DNA of 64,000 nt from Hymenobacter polaris (GCF_012927305.1 NZ_JABBGH010000001.1:682001-746000); one strand, 5' to 3'; positions 41,402 to 50,826 are shown, counted from the stretch's first letter. Notes: generated from the sequence alone by a model not told the origin. Numbers and translations are program-made.

Positions 41402-42460
41402 ATGAAGTTTTCTCTTTACAGGCTCAGCGCACGCAGTTTAGCGCTCTACACGGTTGTCTGGATGGCGGTATCATTCGTGATGATGTTCGCCAATTATGAT
41501 TCTCAACAACCTGTATTGCCGCAATGGCTCAGCACTATGTTGGCCGTAGCGCTAGCGGTTCCAGCTAGCTACTATGCCGTTAACTATTTAGTGCCCAACT
41601 ATTTATACAAAAAGCAGATATGGCAATTTGTTGGCCTCATTGCCGCCTTGACGTTTAGCAATGCGGTAGTTACTTACCTCGTTTCGTTGGCGGTATACCA
41701 CCTTTTTACCGGTCTGCCCATGTTCCGGTCGCTGGAAATTGTACTGTCGCTAATCCTGGCTATGCACCTATTCGACTTCATTCTGATTGTTACCAGCTGT
41801 ATTGTGAAGGTCATTGCCGACCGCTTCTTCATGGAACAACGGCTGCTAGAAGTGGAAACGGAAAAAATTTCTACTGAGCTTAATTTTCTGCGAGCACAAG
41901 TAAATCCCCACTTCTTATTTAATGTGATGAATACTATTTATTTTCAAATAGACCGGACCAATACACAAGCCCGTTCATCAGTAGGAATGCTGGCCGAAAT
42001 GATGCGCTATCAATTATACGAATGCACTACTGACCGCATCGATATCGAACAAGAATTAGCCTATATAAAAAATTACGTGACTATGCAAGTCCTGCGCATG
42101 GAACCAGATTCGGATATCAAGATTTTCGTTGACAAGCAGCTGTCAGGTTTTCACATCGCTCCTTTACTAATGCAGCCGCTTATCGAAAATGCCTTTAAGC
42201 ACATATCAAATTATGCTGAAGCCAGCAAGAATAAACTTTATTTAGCCATTAGTACAGAAGGCGAACGTGTTCTAGTAGTAAGAATTACTAATTCATATGA
42301 CCCCCTGCTTAGTACAAAACAATTACTAGCTTCAGGTGGTATGGGACTTAAAAACCTAGAAAGACGGTTGCTGCTATTGTACCCCAGTAAGCACGAATTA
42401 CTCATTGAGCAACAAGAGAGCACATATAATGTAACCTTAAAATTGCAGTATCATGATTAA
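41402..42460 (+). CDS. LytS-type sensor histidine kinase
   Basis: A 352-residue kinase with four N-terminal membrane helices (TVVWMAVSFVMMFA, MLAVALAVPASYYAV, QFVGLIAALTFSNAVV, LSLILAMHLFDFILIV; residues 17-132), the His_kinase (PF06580) domain NFLRAQVNPHFLFNVMNTIY with phospho-acceptor His170, and a C-terminal HATPase whose N box is MQPLIENAFKHI and G box GGMGLKNLERRL. The short membrane domain has no large extracellular part, so it may sense a membrane-associated signal. Its stop codon overlaps the start of the LytTR regulator gene by eight bases. It diverges from the transglutaminase-like operon. Confidence 0.93.
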   Translation: MKFSLYRLSARSLALYTVVWMAVSFVMMFANYDSQQPVLPQWLSTMLAVALAVPASYYAVNYLVPNYLYKKQIWQFVGLIAALTFSNAVVTYLVSLAVYHLFTGLPMFRSLEIVLSLILAMHLFDFILIVTSCIVKVIADRFFMEQRLLEVETEKISTELNFLRAQVNPHFLFNVMNTIYFQIDRTNTQARSSVGMLAEMMRYQLYECTTDRIDIEQELAYIKNYVTMQVLRMEPDSDIKIFVDKQLSGFHIAPLLMQPLIENAFKHISNYAEASKNKLYLAISTEGERVLVVRITNSYDPLLSTKQLLASGGMGLKNLERRLLLLYPSKHELLIEQQESTYNVTLKLQYHD

Positions 42461-43160
42461 TTGCTTAATTGTAGAAGATGAACCTATTGCGCGCCGCGGT
42501 CTGCTCGAACATATAGAGCAGATTGATTTTTTAAATCCCGTTGCAGAATGCAAAAACGCAATAGAAGCTGGGAAGCTGCTGCATGGCCATCAAGTAGATT
42601 TAATCTTTCTGGATATTCAGATGCCTAGGATGAGCGGTATTGATTTTTTGAAGGGCTTACCCAATCCTCCGGCGATAATATTGACAACTGCCTTTTCTGA
42701 GTATGCCTTGACAGGCTATGACTTAAATGTGCTTGATTATTTGCTAAAACCTATTCATTTTGAACGCTTTTTTAAGGCGGTGCTCAAAGCGCAATTTTAT
42801 TTGAATTCGCTAGCGAAGTCTGTATCAGAAGATGGTAAGCCTTATTTTTTCATTAAATCCAGTCACAAGATTGAGAAAATTGTAACGGCAGAGGTGATAT
42901 ATATTGAAGCGATGGCGAATTATGTAATTATCCACACCACCAGCCGCAAACATGTTGCATATATCAGCTTCAAAAGTATAGAAGCTCTACTGCCTAGTAA
43001 GCAATTTATGAAAATACATAAATCATTTATTGTTGCGTTATGCGCTGTTCAGTCTATAGATAATAACAAAATTACTTTAATCAACCAAACATTGCCGATT
43101 GGTAATAGCTACAAATTCGCCGTGATGAATCGTATCGAACATGATTTATATAAAAGATAA
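42453..43160 (+). CDS. LytTR-family response regulator
   Basis: A 235-residue regulator with an N-terminal receiver domain (CLIVEDEPIARRGLLEHI; phospho-acceptor Asp54 in LIFLDIQMPRMSG; DYLLKPIHFERF for the switch Lys) and a C-terminal LytTR DNA-binding domain (about 130-235; YFFIKSSHKIEKIVTAEVIYIEAMANYVIIHT, KQFMKIHKSFIVALCAVQSI). It overlaps the kinase gene by eight bases and is certainly its partner. LytTR regulators bind direct repeats two helical turns apart, which fits the repeats at 41295-41329. Likely targets are its own operon and the divergent transglutaminase-like operon. AT-rich codon use marks it as part of the island. Confidence 0.93.
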   Translation: MINCLIVEDEPIARRGLLEHIEQIDFLNPVAECKNAIEAGKLLHGHQVDLIFLDIQMPRMSGIDFLKGLPNPPAIILTTAFSEYALTGYDLNVLDYLLKPIHFERFFKAVLKAQFYLNSLAKSVSEDGKPYFFIKSSHKIEKIVTAEVIYIEAMANYVIIHTTSRKHVAYISFKSIEALLPSKQFMKIHKSFIVALCAVQSIDNNKITLINQTLPIGNSYKFAVMNRIEHDLYKR

Positions 43161-43525
43161 TTTTTAAGTTCTGGAAGGAGTTGGATTGGGTTATGGGTGA
43201 AGAATAGTTGTGCCTTGTTCTGGCTCCGCTAATCGTCCGTACAATCTAGCGAGCCTGACCAGCGCCTAGCGGCTCAGTTTGGCAGTAGTGCAGTGAGTGG
43301 GCGTGGCTACACTGCCTACTGGTGCGCCAAGAATACGGGTTGGCGCAGCGTGGGGCTACCGCCGGCCCAGCTACAGCTCTGGGCCTAGGGGCTGCTACCC
43401 GTTAAGTCAAGGCGCTGTCGCATTGGCATCGGGCAGCGCTCGGCGGGGTAGGAGTTTAAGTTCCGGGCAGTGCAACTGGCGGCCGACGTGCGGTTTCAGC
43501 GGGCGGCGTTACGTTTGCGCCCGCC
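43161..43525. other. Intergenic region, end of the AT-richer island
   Basis: 365 bases where composition changes from AT-rich back to GC-rich at about 43260. No gene or hairpin of the common family is present. The open frame 43297-43560 looks non-coding. A -7 element at its end serves the next gene. Confidence 0.4.
43510..43517 (+). promoter_or_regulatory. -7 promoter element, leaderless candidate
   Basis: TACGTTTG (TAnnTTTG) ends eight bases before the ATG at 43526, so transcription would start within about two bases of the start codon. Confidence 0.55.
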
Positions 43526-44620
43526 ATGCCCGACCAGCCCTCTGCCGCCCCCGCCCCTAGCTCCCGCTACGCCCGCGGCCTCGTGGTGGGCAAGTTCAGC
43601 CCGCCGCACCGGGGCCACCAGCTGCTGCTCGAAGCGGCCGCGGCCCAGGCGGCCGAGCTGCTGGTGCTGGTGTACGCGCGCCCCGACGACCCGCGGCACC
43701 CCGCGCCCGCGCGTGCCGGCTGGCTGCGCGAGCTGTACCGGGGCGACGAGCTGGCCGCCGGCCTGCACGTGGGTGGCACGCCGGTGCGCTTCGTGGCCCT
43801 CACCGAGGCCGACGGTATTCCGCCCAATGCGGCCGACGACCACACCCAGCGCGAGTACCTGCGCCAGTGGCTGCAAGCGCACGGCTACCCGCCCGACGTA
43901 GTTTTTACCAGCGAAGCCTACGGCCCCGGCCTGGCCGCCCACCTGGGCTGCGCCCACGTGAGCGTAGACGAGGCCCGCACCCAGCTGCCCCTGCGCGGCC
44001 GCGAGCTGCGCCAGGCCCTAGGGGCGGCCGACCTGCGCCAGCCCTTGTTGGCCGCGGCCGGGCTGCATCCGTTCGTGGCGGCGCAGTACGGGGCCGTGGC
44101 GCCCGCCCCGGTGCCGCGCCTGGTGCTGCTGGGGGCCGAAAGCAGCGGCAAAAGCACCCTCGCCCAGGCCTTGGCCGAGGCTTTGGGCACTGCCTGGGTG
44201 CCCGAGTTTGGCCGCACCCTGCACGAGCAGAAAAACGCCCGCCTCGACTACGAGGACCTGCTTTACATCGGCCGGCGGCAGCTGGAAGCGGAGGACGCGG
44301 CCACGCCCCAGGCCCGCGGCTGGCTGGTGTGCGACACCAACGGCGCCACTACGGCCCTGTATTCTTACTATTACTACGGCCGCTGCGAGCCGGCCTTGCA
44401 GGCGCTGGCCGCCGCCTGCCGCCTGCGCTACGCCCGCACCTTCGTATGCCTGCCCACGGTGCCGTTTCAGCAGGATGGCTGGCGCGGACCCGAAATGCTG
44501 CGCCAGTTTCAGCACGGCGCCATTTTACTGCAGCTTGACCTGCTGGGCATTGCCTACACCCTGCTCGATGGCAGCGTGGCCGAGCGCGTGGCGCAGGTGC
44601 GGGCGGCGCTGGGGTGCTAG
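43526..44620 (+). CDS. NadR-like nicotinamide-nucleotide adenylyltransferase/kinase
   Basis: A 364-residue two-domain protein. The N-terminal nucleotidyltransferase domain has GLVVGKFSPPHRGHQLLLEAA (the xGxFxPxHxGH motif, residues about 18-38) and the C-terminal P-loop kinase domain has VLLGAESSGKSTLAQALAEAL (about 193-215) with WVPEFGRTLHEQK and CDTNGATTALYSYYYYG. This matches NadR-type proteins that make NAD from NMN and phosphorylate nicotinamide riboside. The HTH repressor domain of enterobacterial NadR is absent. A -7 element right before the ATG suggests a leaderless mRNA. It is followed 44 bases later by an unrelated conserved protein on the same strand. Confidence 0.9.
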   Translation: MPDQPSAAPAPSSRYARGLVVGKFSPPHRGHQLLLEAAAAQAAELLVLVYARPDDPRHPAPARAGWLRELYRGDELAAGLHVGGTPVRFVALTEADGIPPNAADDHTQREYLRQWLQAHGYPPDVVFTSEAYGPGLAAHLGCAHVSVDEARTQLPLRGRELRQALGAADLRQPLLAAAGLHPFVAAQYGAVAPAPVPRLVLLGAESSGKSTLAQALAEALGTAWVPEFGRTLHEQKNARLDYEDLLYIGRRQLEAEDAATPQARGWLVCDTNGATTALYSYYYYGRCEPALQALAAACRLRYARTFVCLPTVPFQQDGWRGPEMLRQFQHGAILLQLDLLGIAYTLLDGSVAERVAQVRAALGC

Positions 44621-44664
44621 CAACCCCGAAGCTGCTGTAGCTTGCGTCAGCTTGCTTGCCATTC

Positions 44665-45342
44665 ATGGGACTATTCGACTTTCTGAAGCGCCGGCCCCCC
44701 GCCGGCCCCTACGCCGACCCCAGCATCAACCGCCTCTACGAGCTGCTGTTCTGCGACAACCTCGACCTCTACCGCACTGGCGGCGAGCAGCCGCGCGCCT
44801 ACCCCTTCGACGTCCTGCTGGCCGCTGCGCCCCCGCTCGCGCAGCTTGAGCAGCTGCTCGTCGACCCCCGCACCGAGCCGAGGGTGGCGCTGCTGGCTTA
44901 CCGGCGCCAGCAGGCCCTAGGGCACCCCGTAGCTCGCCAGGAGCTGCTGGCCATCATCGTGGAGGTGGGCTTGGAAGACGGCCTCGACGTGCTGGCTTCG
45001 TTCCGCGACGGTACTGCCCGCTACTTCAACCAGGCCGGCAAGCTGCTCATCTGGGAAACCACCACCGACGCTACCGCCAACGAGCTGACAAACCGCCTCT
45101 TCGCCAGCGGGCGCGAGGTAGTGGCCCGCATCGGCCCCTGGACCGAGCCCCGCCGCCCGCACCCGGCGCGGGGAGTCACGCGGCTCACCTTGCTGGTGTC
45201 GGATGGCTTGTATTTTGGCGAGGGCCCCACCGACGTGCTCTTCGCCGACCCGCTGGCCGCCGCCACCCTCGGCACCGCCACCCAGCTCCTACGTTACCTC
45301 ACCGAAACCGCCCTAGCCCGGCAGGACGCGCAAGCCCCCTAG
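44665..45342 (+). CDS. Conserved hypothetical protein
   Basis: A 225-residue cytoplasmic protein beginning MGLFDFLKRRPPAGPYADPS. Landmarks are INRLYELLFCDNLDLYR, the segment QELLAIIVEVGLEDGLDVLASF, GTARYFNQAGKLLIWE, IGPWTEPRRPHP and TLLVSDGLYFGEGPTDVLFAD. These patterns recur in an uncharacterised family spread over several phyla; no enzymatic motif is visible. ATG 44665 is chosen over 44656 because relatives start with MG-(L/I)-F. The gene may be co-transcribed with the NadR-like gene 44 bases upstream. I cannot assign a function. Confidence 0.7.
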   Translation: MGLFDFLKRRPPAGPYADPSINRLYELLFCDNLDLYRTGGEQPRAYPFDVLLAAAPPLAQLEQLLVDPRTEPRVALLAYRRQQALGHPVARQELLAIIVEVGLEDGLDVLASFRDGTARYFNQAGKLLIWETTTDATANELTNRLFASGREVVARIGPWTEPRRPHPARGVTRLTLLVSDGLYFGEGPTDVLFADPLAAATLGTATQLLRYLTETALARQDAQAP

Positions 45343-45498
45343 GGGCAGTGGGACGGTGCCGTCCCGGCCGGGGCGGTGCCGGGCGGGCTACGTGCTTATT
45401 TCTGTCTTATTTCCGTTCAGAACTTGTAACGTAGCAACAGCTAAGCGGTACTTTCTTTGCCGAAGCCGACCCGCTACCCAGGTGCGGCGGACTTCCCC

Positions 45499-48126
45499 AT
45501 GCGCGTACTCTTACTGAAAACTCGGCTGGCGCTGCTGCTGGCCCTAGGATGCTGCCTGGCTGCCCAGGCCCAGGCGCCCGCCCCCGAGCCGCCTTTCACG
45601 CTGGCTTGCCGCAGCGGCAGCCGCGTGGGCGGCGACAAGCAGCAGTTTTGCGAGGTGCGCGACCTGACCATGCCCGCGCCCACGGGGGAGCCGCTGCTTA
45701 TTAGCGGCGCCAATGGGGGCACCACCGTGCGCGGCTGGGACGGCCCTGCCGTGCGCATCAAAGCCCTGGTGCAAAGCGGTGGCGGCACCGAGGCCGAGGC
45801 CCAGGCGCGGGTGCAGGCCGTGGGCATCACGGCCGCTGGCAACGCGCTGCGCACTGCGCTGCCCAGCCAGGAAGGCGAATACCTCGTGCGCTACGAGGTG
45901 TTTGTGCCCCGCCAAACGGCCCTGGTGGTGACGAGTGCCGGCGGCAACCTGCGCTTCGAAAACCTGCAGGGCCGCCTGGCGTTTCAGGGCGGCAACGGCA
46001 ACGCTTACCTCGGCAGCCTAGGGGGGCAGGTGACGGGCAGCCTCAGCAACGGCAACCTAATCGTGGCCCTGACCGGCCGCACCTGGACGGGCGAGGGCCT
46101 CGACGTGCGCACTGCCAACGGCGACATCTCGTGGCGAATGCCGGCCGGCTACTCGGCCCGCCTGCTGATGAATACCACCAACGGCCGCTTCTACACCGGC
46201 CTGCCCGTGGTGCGAATGGGTAGTATGCAGCAGGTAGACGCCACCGTGGGCGAGGGCGGCGCCCTGCTCAAGGCCACTACCGTCAACGGCGCCATCACCT
46301 TCCGCAGCGAAGACGGGGGCACCCTGTTCACCCGCTCGGCCGAAGCGGTTAGCCCCGTCCAGCCCATTACGAACCTGAAAAGGGCGCTGGCCAAGAGTAG
46401 CCTCACCAACCCCGCCGCGGCCGACTCGCTGCTAACCCAGGCCCGCCAGCTGAACTACGCGGCCGGGCAGGTGGTGGCCCTGAGCCAGCTGGCCGCCGCC
46501 CAGCAGCCGGTGCAGCCCGCGCAGGCCGCCGCCCACTTGCAGGAAGCCACCCAACTGGCCGCGCAGCTGCGCGACGTGGCCGACGCCAGCTGGGCCCTGG
46601 GGCGGGTGGGCCAGCAGCAAAGCCAGCTGGCCCGCCGCTCGTCCGAGCTGGCCGACTTCTACGCCCCGCTGATGCAGGCCCTGGGTAACGCCATGAACGC
46701 CGGCGCCGCGTTTCAGGAAGCTCCGTTCAGGGAAACCGCGGGCGCCAGCGCCCTAGGGAGCAGCGAGCGGCGCCAGCTGCGCAGCCTGGCGCAGGCCTTC
46801 GGCAGCTTGCCGGCGGGAATGGCGGCCGCGCCGGGCCTGCCCCTGGGGCGGCTGCCGCTGCCGGGCTTCGGCCTGGCCAACAAGCTGCTGGATACGCTGC
46901 TAGCCGGGCGCCCGGCCACGCCGCAGGCCGCGCGCGAGCTGCGCGCCGCCCGCAAGCAGCTCGACCGCAGCCAGGCCCTGAGCACGGCCTTCGCCAAGGA
47001 GGGCGACTACGCCAAGGCCTACCAGTACTACGTGCAGTACACCGCCTACAAGGACAGCCTCACGGCCGAGGCCACCACCCGCCGCCTGGCCGCGCTAGAG
47101 TACCGCCAGAACCTGCTGCGCAAGGAAGCCCAGATTCAGCGCCTGACTAAGGAGCGGCTGCTGCGCGAGCAGGGCGCCCGCCGCCAGCAGCAGTTCGTGC
47201 TGGGCCTGGGGGCGCTGGTGGCGGTGCTGGGGCTGGTGGCCTTCGTGCTGAGCCGCAGCAACCGCGCCCGGCGCCGCGCCAACGCCCAGCTCAACGAGCA
47301 GAAAGAAACGCTGCAAACTGCCCTGGCCGACTTGCAAACTGCCCAAAACCAGCTAGTGCAAAGCGAGAAAATGGCGAGCCTAGGGGAGCTAACCGCCGGC
47401 ATCGCCCACGAAATCCAGAACCCGCTCAACTTCGTCAACAACTTCTCGGAGGTGAGCGCCGAGCTGGTGGATGAGCTGCTGGAGCACCGCCAGCAGCCCA
47501 GCCCCGACCCAGCGCTGGAAGCCGAGCTGCTGACCGACGTGCGCCAGAACCTGCACAAAATCAGCCAGCACGGGCACCGCGCCTCGGCCATCGTGCGCGG
47601 CATGCTGGAGCACGCCCGCACCAGCACCGGCCAAAAGGAGCCCACCGACCTCAACGCTCTGCTGCAGGAATACGGCCAGCTGGCCTACCACAGCGCCCGC
47701 GCCAAAGACAAAGCTTTCCAGGCCCACCTCGCCCTAGCCCTCGACCCGCAGTTGGGTTCGGTGGCGGTGGTACCCCAGGACGTAAGCCGGGTGCTGCTCA
47801 ACATCTTCACTAACGCTTTTTACGCGGTGCAGCAAAAAAGTCGCATGGCCGGCCCCGACTACCAGCCCGAGGTGCAGGTGCGTACCCAGCGCACCGCCGG
47901 CCAGGTCTGCCTCCAGATTCGCGACAACGGCCTGGGCATTCCCGAGGCCATCCGCCAAAAGATTTTCCAGCCCTTCTTCACCACCAAGCCCACCGGCGAG
48001 GGCACCGGCCTGGGCCTCTCGCTCAGCTACGACATCATCACCAAGGGCCACGGCGGCACCCTAGGGCTCGACAGTGTGGAAAGGGAATACACCGAGTTCA
48101 CGATTACGCTGCCGGCGGCGGGGTAG
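45499..48126 (+). CDS. Sensor histidine kinase with DUF4097-type ectodomain
   Basis: An 875-residue protein: signal peptide ([20 protein letters not shown]), a beta-repeat ectodomain of the DUF4097/toastrack kind (about 65-270; [59 protein letters not shown]), a helical/TPR-like region (about 290-560), one membrane helix (about 564-585; [20 protein letters not shown]), a coiled coil, and a HisKA/HATPase core ([21 protein letters not shown] with His near 636; [40 protein letters not shown]). TPR-membrane-kinase proteins are common in Bacteroidota, but this N-terminal domain is unusual. No response regulator lies next to it, so it is an orphan. ATG 45499 begins the signal peptide. Confidence 0.88.
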   Translation: MRVLLLKTRLALLLALGCCLAAQAQAPAPEPPFTLACRSGSRVGGDKQQFCEVRDLTMPAPTGEPLLISGANGGTTVRGWDGPAVRIKALVQSGGGTEAEAQARVQAVGITAAGNALRTALPSQEGEYLVRYEVFVPRQTALVVTSAGGNLRFENLQGRLAFQGGNGNAYLGSLGGQVTGSLSNGNLIVALTGRTWTGEGLDVRTANGDISWRMPAGYSARLLMNTTNGRFYTGLPVVRMGSMQQVDATVGEGGALLKATTVNGAITFRSEDGGTLFTRSAEAVSPVQPITNLKRALAKSSLTNPAAADSLLTQARQLNYAAGQVVALSQLAAAQQPVQPAQAAAHLQEATQLAAQLRDVADASWALGRVGQQQSQLARRSSELADFYAPLMQALGNAMNAGAAFQEAPFRETAGASALGSSERRQLRSLAQAFGSLPAGMAAAPGLPLGRLPLPGFGLANKLLDTLLAGRPATPQAARELRAARKQLDRSQALSTAFAKEGDYAKAYQYYVQYTAYKDSLTAEATTRRLAALEYRQNLLRKEAQIQRLTKERLLREQGARRQQQFVLGLGALVAVLGLVAFVLSRSNRARRRANAQLNEQKETLQTALADLQTAQNQLVQSEKMASLGELTAGIAHEIQNPLNFVNNFSEVSAELVDELLEHRQQPSPDPALEAELLTDVRQNLHKISQHGHRASAIVRGMLEHARTSTGQKEPTDLNALLQEYGQLAYHSARAKDKAFQAHLALALDPQLGSVAVVPQDVSRVLLNIFTNAFYAVQQKSRMAGPDYQPEVQVRTQRTAGQVCLQIRDNGLGIPEAIRQKIFQPFFTTKPTGEGTGLGLSLSYDIITKGHGGTLGLDSVEREYTEFTITLPAAG

Positions 48127-48141
48127 CTATATAAATCAATA

Positions 48142-48175
48142 GACCGTCATGCTGAGCTTGTCGAAGCATCTCTAT
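48142..48175 (+). repeat. Single arm of the hairpin repeat family
   Basis: GACCGTCATGCTGAGC...GAAGCATCTCTA matches one arm of the common hairpin, with no inverted partner nearby. It is either a decayed copy or a half-element, 15 bases after the kinase stop. Confidence 0.75.
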
Positions 48176-48232
48176 TGCATCACTAACTCTAAAAACTTAG
48201 GTGTACTTCTGCCATAACCAGTCTTAACGACT

Positions 48233-48568
48233 ATGGAAATTGTTATTCCGCCGCCGCTCATTAGCTTTTTGACTCTTCGACTAGGACAGGTTTCTAAAAC
48301 CCTTAGCCGCGAAGCAGGCTTGGAAGCAACTTATGGTATTGCCGGACTTGATACATTGCAGCTTTACCAAGATTTTGTAACTGAGTTTCAAATTGAAACA
48401 CCTGCCGACTGGAATCTGAGCAGGCATATAACATCGGAACGACTGCAGCCACTGCACTCCTTACGGCAGCTATTTTCGACGCGTTACCGTATCACAAATT
48501 CCTATATAGACTTGACATTAGGCAACCTAGCGGACATGTTAGAAGCTGGCATTTGGCTAGCACCGTAA
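48233..48568 (+). CDS. DUF1493-like small protein
   Basis: A 111-residue protein resembling the DUF1493 acyl-carrier-like family: TLQLYQDFVTEFQIETPADW, NLSRHITSERLQPLHSLRQLF and the C-terminal DLTLGNLADMLEAGIW pattern (in the family, LTVxxLxxAAxxGxW). In such proteins an ACP-like helical bundle is predicted but the phosphopantetheine serine is often missing; none of the serines here lies in a DS(L/I) motif. Composition is AT-richer than the neighbours, and the gene stands alone between two kinase genes. Function unknown. Confidence 0.6.
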   Translation: MEIVIPPPLISFLTLRLGQVSKTLSREAGLEATYGIAGLDTLQLYQDFVTEFQIETPADWNLSRHITSERLQPLHSLRQLFSTRYRITNSYIDLTLGNLADMLEAGIWLAP

Positions 48569-48590
48569 CATAATAGTACGTTTTCAAACA

Positions 48591-49979
48591 TTACCCCTCA
48601 AACTCCAGCACGAACGCCGTGCCGCGCCCCAGTTCCGACTCGGCGCGCAGCGTGGCCTTGTGGAAGGTGGCGATGGTTTGGGCGATGGGCAGGCCTAGGC
48701 CGTAGCCCTCGGGCGCGCTGGGGCCGGTGGCGTGGAAGCGCCGGAAGCGGTCGAAGAGATGGGGCAGGTTTTTGGCGGCGATGCCGGGGCCTTCGTCTTC
48801 CACCCGCAGGGCGTAGCCCCCGTTGGGGGTGGGGCGCCCCACAATTCGAATCTGCCCGCCCTCGTGGTTGTACTTGATGGCGTTGCTGAGCAGGTTGCGC
48901 AGCAGTGTGTGCAGCAGGGTGGTGTTGGCGCGGCGCACCACGTAGTCGGGCGCCAGGTCGATGGCCAGGCCGATGTCGCGCTGCTGGCGGCGGTCGTCCA
49001 GCTCCTCGGCCACGTCGTGCGTCACCTGGGTCAGGCTCACGCTTTCGTTGCGCAGGTACTGCTCATTCTCGATGTTGGCGATGAGCAGCAGCGTGCGCAC
49101 GGTGTTGCGCAGGCGGTAGAGCGTGCGCTGGCTTTCCACAATCTGCTGGGCGTGGGGCTCGGGTAGGGTAGAGTCCTGCAGCATGTTCTCGAAGCGCGAC
49201 TGCAAGATGCTGGTGGGCGTGAGCAACTCGTGGCTCACGTTACTCATAAACTCGCGCTCCTTCTCAAACGAGGTTTGCAAGTCGCGCATCAGGGCCGAGA
49301 GCGAGTCGTCGAGCCGCCGGAAGTCGGTGGTATCGGTGTCGAGCCGCTCAAACGAAAACTCGCCCGGCTGCCGAATGCCGCGCAGCTTGCGCGAAATCAG
49401 CTCGCGCAGGGGCCCCAGCAGGTAGTGGGCAAAGGCCGCGTCGGTGAATACCGTGAGCACGGCCCCCAGCACCAGCACCCACAGCGCCAGCCGGCGCAGC
49501 GTGTCGGTGAGCAGTTCCACGGTGGCCAGCGACGAGCCGATTTCGAGCCGGAAGCGCCTAGGGGTGCTGCCGTCGGCGGTGCCCCCAGGGCCGGCGGGCG
49601 GCACCCGCAGCGGCGCCACGTAGCTCAGAATGCGGAAATCCTCCACCTCCTGGTCTACCTGCCGGGGCTCCTCGAAGATGCGCTCGGTGGCCGCGCCCTC
49701 GGGCCCGGCGGGGTAGGCCGGCAGGGGCGTAATGGTGATGTACTCCTGCTTGAGAATGTTGTAGTCGGCATACGACTCGTTCTGCTCGACGCGCAGGAAA
49801 TTGGTCAGGCCGTCGCGGTCAATAAAGCGCAGCAGCTCGCGCTTCTTGTCGTGCAGGCGCTGGTCGGTGTGGGCAATGGCCACGCGCTGCACCACAGGCG
49901 GAATAATAAGTGCCCCCAGCACCACCAGCAGCAGCTTCGAGAGGCCGTTGAATAAGCCCAGTTTGGTTTCGAGTCTCAT
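48591..49979 (-). CDS. Membrane sensor histidine kinase (OmpR-type partner)
   Basis: A 462-residue kinase: membrane helix (LFNGLSKLLLVVLGALIIPPVV), a sensor region of about 130 residues, second helix (LWVLVLGAVLTVFTDAAFAHYLL), a HAMP-like linker, HisKA with FMSNVSHELLTPTSILQSRF (phospho-acceptor His), and HATPase (NLLSNAIKYNHEGG, VEDEGPGIAAKNLPHLFDRF, GYGLGLPIAQTI). It is the partner of the OmpR-type regulator upstream (50140-50826), but a 110-base hairpin repeat lies between the two genes. Start ATG 49979 (MRLETKLGL) is chosen because it gives the usual N-terminus. Signal unknown. Confidence 0.92.
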   Translation of the reverse strand: MRLETKLGLFNGLSKLLLVVLGALIIPPVVQRVAIAHTDQRLHDKKRELLRFIDRDGLTNFLRVEQNESYADYNILKQEYITITPLPAYPAGPEGAATERIFEEPRQVDQEVEDFRILSYVAPLRVPPAGPGGTADGSTPRRFRLEIGSSLATVELLTDTLRRLALWVLVLGAVLTVFTDAAFAHYLLGPLRELISRKLRGIRQPGEFSFERLDTDTTDFRRLDDSLSALMRDLQTSFEKEREFMSNVSHELLTPTSILQSRFENMLQDSTLPEPHAQQIVESQRTLYRLRNTVRTLLLIANIENEQYLRNESVSLTQVTHDVAEELDDRRQQRDIGLAIDLAPDYVVRRANTTLLHTLLRNLLSNAIKYNHEGGQIRIVGRPTPNGGYALRVEDEGPGIAAKNLPHLFDRFRRFHATGPSAPEGYGLGLPIAQTIATFHKATLRAESELGRGTAFVLEFEG

Positions 49980-50002
49980 TTTCTGGATAATCGAGTAACA
50001 CA

Positions 50003-50112
50003 AAAGAACGTCATGCTCATCTGGTGTCCGCTTGTCGAAGCATCTCTACCGCGCTGTATTGTTTGGTAGAGATGCTTCGACAAGCGGACACCAGATGAGC
50101 ATGACGTTCTTT
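50003..50112. repeat. Intergenic hairpin repeat, copy 7, inside a two-component operon
   Basis: 48-bp arms (AAAGAACGTCATGCTCATC to GCATCTCTACC and complement) around 14 bases. It lies between the regulator and kinase genes on the minus strand, 24 bases before the kinase ATG. The middle of the arm is the CTCATCTGGTGTCCGC variant, close to copy 2. Confidence 0.92.
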
Positions 50113-50139
50113 ATTTAGGTGGGCTGACCCCTAGGGCCC

Positions 50140-50826
50140 TTACACCGCCCGGTAGCCGATGCCGCGCACGGTTTCGATGAAGTCGGCCGAGCCGAACTGG
50201 GCCAGCTTCTTGCGCACGTTCTTGATGTGCACGTCGATGTAGTTCGAGTCGGAGTCGTCTTCGAGCACGTTGCCCCAGAGGTGCTCGCCCAGCTGCAGGC
50301 GCGTGAGCACCCGGCTGCGGTGCAGCAGCAGGTAGTGCAGCAAGTCAAACTCCTTTTTGGTGAGCGGCACCTCGGGCGTGTCGGGGCCGCCGTGGCGCAC
50401 GGTGCGGGCCGTCACGTCCATCACAAAGCCGTCGCCAAAGGCTATTTCCGAGCGCTTGAGGCCAAACTTGCGGCGCGTGATGGCCTGCATGCGGCTGGTT
50501 AGCTCCAGCAGCGAGAAGGGCTTGGGCAGGTAGTCGTCGGCGCCCAGGTCGAGGCCTTTGATGCGGTCGTCGAGGGCGCCGCGGGCGGTGAGGATGATGA
50601 AGGAAGCCTCCTGCTTTTCGTTGCGGCGGCTCTCGCGCAGCAGCTCCAGGCCGTCGCCGCCGGGCAGGCCCAGGTCGAGCAGTACGAAGTCGTAGGAGTT
50701 GACGTAGAGCTTTTCCGACGCCTCGGCGTAGGTATAGGCCGAATCGACCAGGTACTGCGCCTGGGTCAGGAACTGCCGCACTTCTTGGTGCAGGCTTTTT
50801 TCGTCTTCAACCAGCAATACGTGCAT
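50140..50826 (-). CDS. OmpR/PhoB-family response regulator
   Basis: A 228-residue regulator: receiver domain (HVLLVEDEKSLHQEV acidic pair; FVLLDLGLPGGDG with the phospho-acceptor Asp; ILTARG; LPKPFSLLELTSR) and a winged-helix DNA-binding domain (VPLTKKEFDLLHYLLLHRSRVLTRLQLGEHLW ... DSNYIDVHIKNVRKKL ... VRGIGYRAV). It is the first gene of an operon with the histidine kinase downstream. Targets are unknown. A signature of autoregulation was not found upstream (50827-50984). The gene has normal composition and length. Confidence 0.95.
   Translation of the reverse strand: MHVLLVEDEKSLHQEVRQFLTQAQYLVDSAYTYAEASEKLYVNSYDFVLLDLGLPGGDGLELLRESRRNEKQEASFIILTARGALDDRIKGLDLGADDYLPKPFSLLELTSRMQAITRRKFGLKRSEIAFGDGFVMDVTARTVRHGGPDTPEVPLTKKEFDLLHYLLLHRSRVLTRLQLGEHLWGNVLEDDSDSNYIDVHIKNVRKKLAQFGSADFIETVRGIGYRAV

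Noticed and set aside
41272..41499. A 75-codon frame in front of the LytS kinase
   Set aside because: It overlaps the kinase start in another frame and covers the putative LytTR operator.
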